Origin: Bradyrhizobium sp. WSM471
GTDB lineage: Bacteria > Pseudomonadota > Alphaproteobacteria > Rhizobiales > Xanthobacteraceae
Assembly: GCF_000244915.1 (NCBI RefSeq)
Contig: NZ_CM001442.1
Coordinates: forward strand, 5,766,001-5,830,000
DNA length: 64,000 nt
Reading direction: 5' to 3'
Part shown: positions 15,389 through 22,432 of the stretch, in pieces
Layout: every line of letters begins with the position of its first letter
How positions within the stretch are numbered: the first letter of the stretch is position 1
Program-made: the position numbers and the translations under genes
Notes under the pieces: model-generated
Told to the model about the DNA's origin: nothing
The model's database searches: none
Seen by the model: only the letters and a program-made list of their open reading frames with translations

Positions 15389-15428
15389 GATGATGCAGTT
15401 ATACAGGTGTTTTGCCCGACGAGTCAAA
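15389..15428 (+). repeat. Conserved block of the intergenic repeat, copy E
   Basis: ATACAGGTGTTTTGCCCGAC and the following GAGTCAAA match the block of copies A-D, but the GC hairpin before it is weak or lost. It is the last copy I find; none was seen from 15.4 kb to the right edge on either strand. Confidence 0.75.
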
Positions 15429-15541
15429 CGAAGATTCGCTTTATCAGAAAATAAGCGAGGAGCCCGTTACGCCGCGCTCGGGAACCTTGTTCCCTCGTTA
15501 GCATTTGTGAAGGACGCGCCCCGACCGAGGTCCCTCCTGCG

Positions 15542-16828
15542 ATGACCGACAGCGCCCTCACCCCCACGAAATCCGCGCCGTCGCTGTTGCAGAGGCTGGG
15601 GCCGGGTCTGGTCACCGGGGCGGCCGACGACGATCCGTCCGGCATCGCCACCTATTCGCAGGCCGGCGCGCAATTCGGCTACGGACTGCTCTGGACGGTG
15701 TTTCTGACCACGCCGTTCATGATCGCCATCCAGCTCGTCAGCGCCCGGATCGGCCGCGTCACCGGCAAGGGGCTGGCCGCCAACGTCAGGCAGATCGCGC
15801 CGCGCTGGGCGGTGCTGTCGCTCGTCGCCATGCTCGTCGCCGCCAACACCTTCAACATCGCCGCCGACATCGCCGCGATGGCGGAGGCGCTCTCGCTCGT
15901 GATCGGCGGCCTCAACCACGAGCACGCGCTGATCTTCGCGGCGGGCTCGACCCTGCTGCAGGTTTTCCTGCCCTATCGGCGCTATTCGCCGGTGCTGAAA
16001 TTTCTCACCCTGGCGCTGTTCGCCTATGTCGCGACCGCCTTCACCGTCAAGATCCCGTGGAGCACGGCGCTGCTCGCGGCGGTGTGGCCGAAGACGAATG
16101 TCAGCGCCGACTATTTCATGATGGTCGTCGCCGTGCTCGGCACCACGATCAGCCCGTATCTGTTCTTCTGGCAGGCCTCGCAGGAGGTCGAAGAGATGAA
16201 CCAGGGCAAGCGCGACAAGCCGCTGCGCGAGCTGAAGCGCGGCGGCAGTCCGGAGCTCGCGCGCATCCGGGCCGACACCATCTCCGGCATGCTGCTCTCC
16301 AACGGCATCGCCTTCTTCATCATCCTCACCACCGCGTCGGTGCTGCACGCGAACGGCGTCACCAACATCAATTCGGCGACGGAGGCCGCCGAGGCGCTGC
16401 GGCCGCTCGCCGGCGACTTCACCTTCGCCCTGTTCGCGACCGGCATCATCGGCACCGGACTGCTCGCAATTCCGGTGCTGGCGGGCTCGGCCGCTTACGG
16501 CGTGGCGGAGATCTTCGGCTGGCGCGCGACGCTGGAGGCGAAGCCCGACGAGGCGGTCGGCTTCTACACCATCATCGCGGCCGCCACCATCATCGGCTTC
16601 GGTCTGGGGTTCACCGGCATCGATTCGATCCATATGCTGGTCTGGAGCGCCGTGCTCAACGGCATCGTCGCCGTTCCGATCATGGCCATGATGATGCTGA
16701 TCGTCTCGAGCAAGGCGATCATGGGTCGCTTCAAGGGCCGGTCATGGCTCGTCGCGCTGGGCTGGCTCGGCACCGCGTTGATGGCGCTGGCCGTGCTCGC
16801 TCTGCTCGGCTCGTCCGCGATCGGCTGA
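15542..16828 (+). CDS. NRAMP-family transporter with divergent metal-site motifs
   Basis: 428 residues, about 11 predicted membrane helices, a LeuT-fold carrier of the inner membrane. Helix 1 reads TGAADDDPSGIATYSQAGA, where classical Mn/Fe carriers have DPGN. The helix 6 region reads VLGTTISPYLFFWQASQEV, where classical carriers have MPHN. The asparagine and the methionine that coordinate transition metals are therefore replaced by G and S. The helix 4/5 segment LVAANTFNIAADIAAMAEAL is well kept. It is related to MntH but may carry a different ion such as Mg2+. It stands alone, after repeat copy E. Confidence 0.85.
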   Translation: MTDSALTPTKSAPSLLQRLGPGLVTGAADDDPSGIATYSQAGAQFGYGLLWTVFLTTPFMIAIQLVSARIGRVTGKGLAANVRQIAPRWAVLSLVAMLVAANTFNIAADIAAMAEALSLVIGGLNHEHALIFAAGSTLLQVFLPYRRYSPVLKFLTLALFAYVATAFTVKIPWSTALLAAVWPKTNVSADYFMMVVAVLGTTISPYLFFWQASQEVEEMNQGKRDKPLRELKRGGSPELARIRADTISGMLLSNGIAFFIILTTASVLHANGVTNINSATEAAEALRPLAGDFTFALFATGIIGTGLLAIPVLAGSAAYGVAEIFGWRATLEAKPDEAVGFYTIIAAATIIGFGLGFTGIDSIHMLVWSAVLNGIVAVPIMAMMMLIVSSKAIMGRFKGRSWLVALGWLGTALMALAVLALLGSSAIG

Positions 16829-16930
16829 CTAGCCTTGCGACAAGGCTGCCGATATCTGCGAGGCGATGACGAGGGCCGCGAACACGGCCGGCACGCTGAT
16901 GAAGCGCAGGAATTGGTCGATCGAAAGCAT
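16829..16930 (-). CDS. 33-residue hydrophobic peptide
   Basis: Reads MLSIDQFLRFISVPAVFAAL then VIASQISAALSQG, one hydrophobic helix. A GGGGAG site is placed seven bases before the ATG. It ends one base past the NRAMP stop in convergent orientation. It is probably a membrane micropeptide; its function is unknown. Confidence 0.5.
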   Translation of the reverse strand: MLSIDQFLRFISVPAVFAALVIASQISAALSQG

Positions 16931-16972
16931 CGCTGTCTCCCCCAAGACAAAAAAACGTATAAGCCCGCCGCG

Positions 16973-17083
16973 CTATTCCACCCCGTGCGCGGCGTGCTGA
17001 TCGGCCGTCAGAAACTGATCGGAAATGGCGGCTCCGCCCATCGTGAGCAGCGCCAGGATCGAAATCACAGCCAGAAATTTCAT
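16973..17083 (-). CDS. Short peptide with signal-like N-terminus
   Basis: 36 residues: MKFLAVISILALLTMGGAAI then SDQFLTADQHAAHGVE. It has a basic-hydrophobic start and a histidine-containing polar end, so it could be exported. The ribosome-binding site is weak, and longer starts (17161, 17173) exist. Translation is uncertain. Confidence 0.4.
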   Translation of the reverse strand: MKFLAVISILALLTMGGAAISDQFLTADQHAAHGVE

Positions 17084-17334
17084 GGCCGGAAGGTCGATCC
17101 CGATTGTGGCCAAAAACGTCAGAGCGTGGTGCCTTTTCAGGACGATCCCAGGCAAGATCATGGCTGTCCCCACCGGATTCCACAGACTTTTCCGCCGCAG
17201 AAGGCGGCAAAGCGGCCGCGGCGCAGCTCCCCGGGCTTCACTGCGCAGGGCTCTTAGCCTAACAGTTGCAGCTGGAGCCGGGCTTGCGAGCCGGCCAATG
17301 AAAAAAGGGACCCAGCCGGGTCACAGGGAGCGAC

Positions 17335-18549
17335 ATGACCAGATCATCAAAGGCAACAAGTCTCGAGATTCTCGCCTGCGATGCCGGTTGGAGAAACTAC
17401 CACTTCGTCAAGCTGACGACCGAGGACGGCATCGTCGGATGGAGCGAGTTCGACGAGGGCTTCGGCTCGCCCGGTGTCGGTGCTGCGATCCAGCGCCTGT
17501 CCGCCCGCGTCGTCGGGCAGAACGTTTTCCGGCACGAGCGCATCTACGCCGAACTGTTCGCGGCCACACGTCCCGCCGCCGGCGGCGTGGTGGCGCAGGC
17601 GCTCGGCGCGATCGAGAATGCGCTGCTCGATGCCAAGGCGAAGTGTCTCGGTGTGCCCTGCTACGAACTGCTCGGCGGCAAGATCCGCGACCGTGTCAGG
17701 GTTTATTGGTCGCATTGCGCGACGTGGCGGATCAATCACCCGTCCTGGTACAAGCCGCCGATCGAGGACCTCGATGGCGTCAAGGCGATAGGACGCGAGG
17801 TCCGCGAGAAGAAGTTCACCGCGCTCAAGACTAACATCTTCTCTTACGACGACGGCAAGCCGACCGGTTGGCGACCGGGCTTCGGCTCTCCCTTCACCCC
17901 CGAGATCAACGTCGATCGCAAAATCCTGCGCGACCTGCGCATGCACCTGGAAGCGATCCGCGACGGTGCAGGCCCCGACGTCGACATCCTGCTTGACTGC
18001 AACTTCAACGCCAAGACCGAGGGCTATCTGGAGATCCTGCGCACCATTGCGGACCTCGACATGTTCTGGATCGAGATCGACAGTTTCAATCCGGAAGCCC
18101 TCGGTTACATCCGCAGGCAAAGCCCGCATCCCATCTCGTCCTGCGAGACGCTATTGGGCTTGCGGGAATTCCTGCCCTATTTCCGCGAGCAGGCCATGGA
18201 CGTCGCGATCATCGACACGCCCTGGAATGGCGTCTGGCAGTCGATGAAGATCGCAGCCGCCGCGGAAGCGTTCGAAGTCAACGTTGCCCCGCACAATTTC
18301 TACGGCCATCTCTGTTCGATGATGAACGCGCATTTCTGCGCCGCCGTGCCGAACCTGCGCATCATGGAGATCGACATCGATCGCCTGGCTTGGGACCGTG
18401 AGCTGTTCACGCATGAGCCGGATATTCAGAACGGCCATCTGGTCATTCCGGACCGGCCCGGCTGGGGCACCGATCCGAACGAGGAAGCCCTTCGCGCGCA
18501 TCCGCCGAAGACCAGCGGCGGATTGCTCAACTACGGCCGCAAGGGCTAG
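17335..18549 (+). CDS. Enolase-superfamily sugar-acid dehydratase (mandelate racemase/MLE type)
   Basis: 404 residues. The barrel shows the second-strand motif FTALKTNIF (KxN in place of the common KxK), then the metal ligands ILLDCNFN (Asp), MFWIEIDSF (Glu) and ISSCETLLG (Glu), and the seventh/eighth-strand VNVAPHNFYGHL with a possible catalytic His. The N-terminal capping domain holds GIVGWSEFDEGFGSP. Members act on acid sugars or other alpha-hydroxy acids by abstracting an alpha proton. The KxN motif and the long insertion (DGKPTGWRPGFGSPFTPE) do not point to a characterised subgroup. A GGGAGCGAC site precedes the ATG. Confidence 0.85.
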   Translation: MTRSSKATSLEILACDAGWRNYHFVKLTTEDGIVGWSEFDEGFGSPGVGAAIQRLSARVVGQNVFRHERIYAELFAATRPAAGGVVAQALGAIENALLDAKAKCLGVPCYELLGGKIRDRVRVYWSHCATWRINHPSWYKPPIEDLDGVKAIGREVREKKFTALKTNIFSYDDGKPTGWRPGFGSPFTPEINVDRKILRDLRMHLEAIRDGAGPDVDILLDCNFNAKTEGYLEILRTIADLDMFWIEIDSFNPEALGYIRRQSPHPISSCETLLGLREFLPYFREQAMDVAIIDTPWNGVWQSMKIAAAAEAFEVNVAPHNFYGHLCSMMNAHFCAAVPNLRIMEIDIDRLAWDRELFTHEPDIQNGHLVIPDRPGWGTDPNEEALRAHPPKTSGGLLNYGRKG

Positions 18550-18555
18550 GGCGTC

Positions 18556-18852
18556 TTACGGCGTCACTGGATTGACGGTCGGCGACGTCTTTGGCCCCGG
18601 CCGCGCCGGCTCGATCGGTGATTTCGGTTCGGTCGGGAGAATTTTGGCGCCTGCGGCGCGCGCGGCTTCACCCGTGGTTGCGTACATCGCAACGTGGGCG
18701 GGTTGTGTCTTGGCCCGATTCCATGGTCCGTGATCGACGATGAGCATCGCAGCAATCGTCACCGCGGCCACGATCAACGCGATCACGCCGGGATGGCGAA
18801 GCGCCGAGGATATGGAATTTGCGAAGCGATCCGTTGCCATCGAGGAACCCAT
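18556..18852 (-). CDS. Single-pass membrane hypothetical protein
   Basis: 98 residues. A short N-terminus is followed by one transmembrane helix (VIALIVAAVTIAAMLIV) and a proline-rich tail (ILPTEPKSPIEPARPGPKT). A TAGGA-like site lies about eight bases before the ATG. The tail resembles periplasmic linkers. It is convergent with the dehydratase gene, leaving six bases between the stops. The function is unknown. Confidence 0.65.
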   Translation of the reverse strand: MGSSMATDRFANSISSALRHPGVIALIVAAVTIAAMLIVDHGPWNRAKTQPAHVAMYATTGEAARAAGAKILPTEPKSPIEPARPGPKTSPTVNPVTP

Positions 18853-18954
18853 ACGTTTTTCCTATCGCAGGTTAATTCAATCCGGTCTCGCGAGTTCCGC
18901 CCCAGGCCCAGGCAAGTTCCAAGTCAATGCGTGGAACCTGATCGCCATAAGCAC

Positions 18955-19497
18955 TCAGCGTTTCACATCTGGCCGCGCGTCGCCGACGAACCGGTCGCGG
19001 TTTGGCATCTTGACCGCTGTAAGCGATTTGGCATCGAGCGTCGCATCCGCTCCGACCAGTCCATTCAGGTTCAGGATGTACGCGGACACTGCATAAACCT
19101 CCTCATCGCTCAACGATTGCGGCGCGTTCTGCGGCATCGCGCGGCGGATGTAGTCGAACAGCGTCGGCGCATACGGCCAATAGCTGCCGACCGTGCGGAT
19201 CGGCTTTGGCGTTGCGATCGTGCCCTGCCCACCAACGAGCCGGTCACCCAGCCCGCCCTCGCCCTTGTCGCCATGGCATGATGCACATTGCTGGGCGAAC
19301 ACCTCGCGCCCGTGGCTGACCGAGCCGCTTCCCTTCGGCAGATTGCTGCCGTCGCGCCCGATATCGATATTCCAGCCCGCAATCTCCGCAGCCGTCGCGG
19401 CACGTCCGAAGCCGTACAGGCTTTGTGCTTGCGCTCCGCTCGCAAACGCACACAGCAAGATGACGACAGCAATGCCGCAAGTCTCACGCCAGCGCAT
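18955..19497 (-). CDS. SoxD-like periplasmic cytochrome c
   Basis: 180 residues with a signal peptide (VVILLCAFASGAQAQ) and one haem site CASCH (FAQQCASCHGDKGEGGLG). The axial methionine is probably in RRAMPQNAPQSLSDEEVYA. It accepts electrons from the molybdenum subunit encoded directly upstream; the two frames overlap by 14 bases. The N-terminal LYGFGRAATAAEIAGWNIDI matches SoxD-type cytochromes, but the classical SoxD is larger and dihaem. This one has a single haem, so a SorB-like role is an equal possibility. Confidence 0.85.
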   Translation of the reverse strand: MRWRETCGIAVVILLCAFASGAQAQSLYGFGRAATAAEIAGWNIDIGRDGSNLPKGSGSVSHGREVFAQQCASCHGDKGEGGLGDRLVGGQGTIATPKPIRTVGSYWPYAPTLFDYIRRAMPQNAPQSLSDEEVYAVSAYILNLNGLVGADATLDAKSLTAVKMPNRDRFVGDARPDVKR

Positions 19498-20755
19498 TGG
19501 TCACCTCGCCGTCAGCTGCGATGCGCCAAGGCCAGATCGCATTGTTGTGGTAGAAATAGTTCTCGCCGCGCACCGCGAGCAGTTCGGCCAGAGTCGGCTG
19601 CACATAGCCGGTCTCATCGACGGCACGGCTCTGGATCACGGCAGGTTTGCCGTCCCATCGCCAGGGCAGGCGAAAGCGTGTCAGCGCACGCGTCAGCACC
19701 GGCTCCTGCAATTGGGCGCTTTGCCAACTCTTTCCCTCGTCCACCGACACTTCGACGCGCGCGATCTTGCCATGCCCGCTCCAGGCGATGCCGGTGATCT
19801 CGTGGAAGCCGGGCGCGCTCAGACGTTGGCCACCCGAGGGCCGCGTGATGATCGACTTCGCCTCCATGTAGAACGAAAATTCACGCGCGGTGCCATCCGG
19901 CAGCAGGTCGGTGTATTTCGAGGTCTCCTCGCGCGAATAAACCGGCTCCGCAGTCACATGCAGGCGCCGCAGCCACTTCACACTCATATTGCCCTCGAAG
20001 CCCGGCAGGAGGAGCCGCAGCGGATAGCCCTGCTGCGGGCGCAGCCGCTCCCCGTTCTGGCTGTAGACCACCATGGCGTCCTCGAGGCATTTCTCGATCG
20101 GGATGCTGCGGGTCAGCGCAGCCGCGTCGGCACCCTCGGCCACGACCCATTTGGCATCTGGTTTCAACCCGGCCTCCTGGAGCACCAGCTTGAGGCTGAC
20201 GCCGGTCCATTCTGCACAACTCACCAGACCCACTAGGTCCGACGCGGTCTTGCCGTAAGGCTTGGTGTAGCCGGGATTGCCGGAGCATTCGAGAAAGTGG
20301 ACGCGCGATTCCGACGGGAAACGCCTGAGATCATCCATTGTGAAGATCAGCGGGCGCTCGACCAGTCCGTGCAGCATCAACCGGTGCTGGGCCGGATCGA
20401 TGGTCGGAACGCCGCCATGATGACGCTCGTAGAACAGGCCGTTCGGCGTGATGATGCCATCGAGCTCCTGCAACGGAGTCCGGCTGGAGGCCGAGATGTA
20501 CTGCTTGAGAGTCTTCGAGATGTTCTTCACGACTCCGTTCTCGAACGGCGATGGCGCGCCATAGAGCTGGCCCCCCGTCGGCTCGCCCGGCGCCTTCATC
20601 CATTCGGGAATGTTGGGTGGAAGGTTGTCGGTCCCGGCGGCAGCCGATGCGCCGGCGCCCAGGACAGTGCCACCCGCAGCCGCCGCGCCGGCGCGCAGAA
20701 AGTGACGGCGAGTCGTCCCCGCGGATTTGTCGTCGGCGTCGCTCGTGCTGCTCAT
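19484..20755 (-). CDS. soxC: SoxC-type sulfite dehydrogenase molybdenum subunit
   Basis: 423 residues from the ATG at 20755, which has a GAGGG site and opens into a twin-arginine signal (GTTRRHFLRAGAAAAGGTVL). The mature start, LPPNIPEWMKAPGEPTGG, is typical of SoxC. The molybdenum-binding cysteine is in VHFLECSGNPGYTKP. The C-terminal Mo-co dimerisation domain carries ITGIAWSGHGKIARVEVSVD. It oxidises sulfite (or a sulfane-sulfur carrier in the Sox system) in the periplasm and passes electrons to the adjacent cytochrome. No soxXYZAB genes are present nearby, so a sulfite-detoxifying role is more likely than full thiosulfate oxidation. Confidence 0.9.
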   Translation of the reverse strand: MSSTSDADDKSAGTTRRHFLRAGAAAAGGTVLGAGASAAAGTDNLPPNIPEWMKAPGEPTGGQLYGAPSPFENGVVKNISKTLKQYISASSRTPLQELDGIITPNGLFYERHHGGVPTIDPAQHRLMLHGLVERPLIFTMDDLRRFPSESRVHFLECSGNPGYTKPYGKTASDLVGLVSCAEWTGVSLKLVLQEAGLKPDAKWVVAEGADAAALTRSIPIEKCLEDAMVVYSQNGERLRPQQGYPLRLLLPGFEGNMSVKWLRRLHVTAEPVYSREETSKYTDLLPDGTAREFSFYMEAKSIITRPSGGQRLSAPGFHEITGIAWSGHGKIARVEVSVDEGKSWQSAQLQEPVLTRALTRFRLPWRWDGKPAVIQSRAVDETGYVQPTLAELLAVRGENYFYHNNAIWPWRIAADGEVTNALA

Positions 20756-20915
20756 GTGCGGACCCTCGGATGAAGCGCGACCGCATGAAACATTCTGCGA
20801 CGAGCATTTGCAATTCGCAGCTGTTTCAAAAATGAGCCATTTCGACCGCGACTGATCTAAATCCGACGGCCGCGGCGGCAGTTCTCTTCTTCGCAATGCA
20901 CAAACGGCTCGTCCA

Positions 20916-21893
20916 TCACTCGCCCGGCGCGATCGCATTGCTCGGGGTCGGCCGGTCGGCGATCTGCTGGCCGAACAGGCTGCCGATCAGTTCGACCGCG
21001 GTGCGCGCCGTGCGGCCACGCTCGTCGAGGAAGGGATTGAGCTCGACGATGTCGACTGATCCGACTACGCCGGAATCGTGCAGAAGCTCCATGATCAGAT
21101 GCGCCTCACGATAGGTCGCGCCGCCCGGCACTGTCGTGCCCACGCCGGGTGCAACGCAGGGGTCGAGAAAATCGACATCGAAGCTGACATGCAGTACGCC
21201 GTTGCTGGCCCTGACGCGCTCGATGACGCGGCGGATCAGCACGGCGACGCCAAACTCGTCGATCTGGCGCATGTCGACAACCCTGATCCGGCGCGTGCGC
21301 ATCAGCTCCTTTTCGAGCTTGTCAACTGAGCGCGCCCCGAACAGGTCGAGCCGGTCGGGACCGATCGGGGCACGCGGATCATCGCCAAGCAATCCGTCGA
21401 GGCCGGGTTCGCCGCACAGGAATGCCGCCGACATGCCATGCATATTCGCCGTGATCGTCGTCTCCGGCGTGTTGTAGTCGGCATGTGCATCGAGCCAGAG
21501 CACGAACAGCTCGCGTCCGCGCTCCTGCCAGTGTCGGGCCATGGCATTCACCGATCCCATCGACAACGTGTGATCGCCGCCGAGAAAAATCGGCAGCGCG
21601 CCGGTTTTCGCGATCTCGTAGCCTCTGCGGCTCAGCACGCGGGTCCAGCGCTGGATTTCGCGGTAGTGATTGGCATTCTCCGGGGGCCTGTCTGCGAGGT
21701 CCCGGAGCTCGGCCACCGAGAGATCGCCGTAATCGACGACCTCGAAATCCAGGCTCTCGAGCAGTGTCGCAAGGCCGGCGGTGCGGAGCGCCGCAGGGCC
21801 CATCAGGGTACCGCGTTGCGAAGCCCCCATGTCGATGGGAGCGCCGAGCAAGGCGATGCGCCGGGCTCGATCCGTCGTAGTCTGGTCGGTCAC
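20916..21893 (-). CDS. rocF: Arginase
   Basis: 325 residues starting at GTG (21893), preceded by an AGGAG site. The manganese-binding motifs are all present: IFLGGDHTLSMGS, LWLDAHADYNTPE, and SFDVDFLDPCVAPGVG. The C-terminal VDIVELNPFLDERGRTA provides the guanidinium-site Glu. It converts arginine to ornithine and urea in the cytoplasm. Open frame extends upstream to 22046, but that part has no family character. It is the only urea-forming enzyme in the window. Confidence 0.93.
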   Translation of the reverse strand: MTDQTTTDRARRIALLGAPIDMGASQRGTLMGPAALRTAGLATLLESLDFEVVDYGDLSVAELRDLADRPPENANHYREIQRWTRVLSRRGYEIAKTGALPIFLGGDHTLSMGSVNAMARHWQERGRELFVLWLDAHADYNTPETTITANMHGMSAAFLCGEPGLDGLLGDDPRAPIGPDRLDLFGARSVDKLEKELMRTRRIRVVDMRQIDEFGVAVLIRRVIERVRASNGVLHVSFDVDFLDPCVAPGVGTTVPGGATYREAHLIMELLHDSGVVGSVDIVELNPFLDERGRTARTAVELIGSLFGQQIADRPTPSNAIAPGE

Positions 21894-22055
21894 AGCTGTC
21901 TCCTGAGATCCGCAAGATTGAGCCAGCCTAACAGAGATTCGCATCCGTCGTTTCACGGGGGCGGTCCGCGCGGGGGCGCATCGTCTCGGAACAAAAGCCC
22001 GCGCGCCGAATTGCTCATGCAAGGCCGGTACCCGCCGTAAAACCACGGCGCCTGT

Positions 22056-22120
22056 CGCGGATAGCCAAAGGTCATGCGACCCGCTGTTCAGAACGAGCGC
22101 TCGCGCGGATAGCCAAAGGT
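22056..22120 (+). repeat. Pair of 17-bp direct repeats
   Basis: CGCGGATAGCCAAAGGT occurs at 22056-22072 and again at 22104-22120, 48 bases apart. They sit between the arginase start and the small gene at 22136. They could be a tandem regulator site or a recent duplication. Confidence 0.6.
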
Positions 22121-22135
22121 ATCGGCCTCCGTCAC

Positions 22136-22420
22136 ATGATCAGCCCGGAGGTCGCGCACTTGAGCACGGAGATCCCGCAGTCCACCTCACATCCCGGCAT
22201 GGCCGAGCGCGCCATCGATGCCGCGACGGACGTATCCCGCACCATCGGTGAAGTCGCAGGTGGCCTGCATGCAGCTGTCGATCGCATGACCTCCGCTATC
22301 GACGAAGCGCGAAAGCCGGGCCGGCCCCTCGCGACCGTCGCCGCGATTACGCGCGAAGCACCGCTTGCCAGCCTGTTCGTTGCTTTCCTGTTCGGCGTCG
22401 CAGTTGCGCGTCGGCGGTAG
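22136..22420 (+). CDS. Small DUF883/ElaB-like membrane-anchored protein
   Basis: 94 residues: an N-terminal helical stretch (AERAIDAATDVSRTIGEVAG, then LHAAVDRMTSAIDEARKPG) and a C-terminal hydrophobic anchor ending in arginines (ASLFVAFLFGVAVARRR). This layout resembles DUF883/YqjD-type ribosome-associated membrane proteins, but the match is by overall shape only. The ribosome-binding site is poor, and an internal ATG (residue 22) is an alternative start. Confidence 0.6.
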   Translation: MISPEVAHLSTEIPQSTSHPGMAERAIDAATDVSRTIGEVAGGLHAAVDRMTSAIDEARKPGRPLATVAAITREAPLASLFVAFLFGVAVARRR

Positions 22421-22432
22421 ACCAGCGGATGT

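Noticed and set aside
15467..16633. 388-residue antisense frame over the NRAMP-family gene
   Set aside because: It is a shadow of a membrane protein gene, giving an Arg/Gly/Asp-rich sequence with no hydrophobic core.
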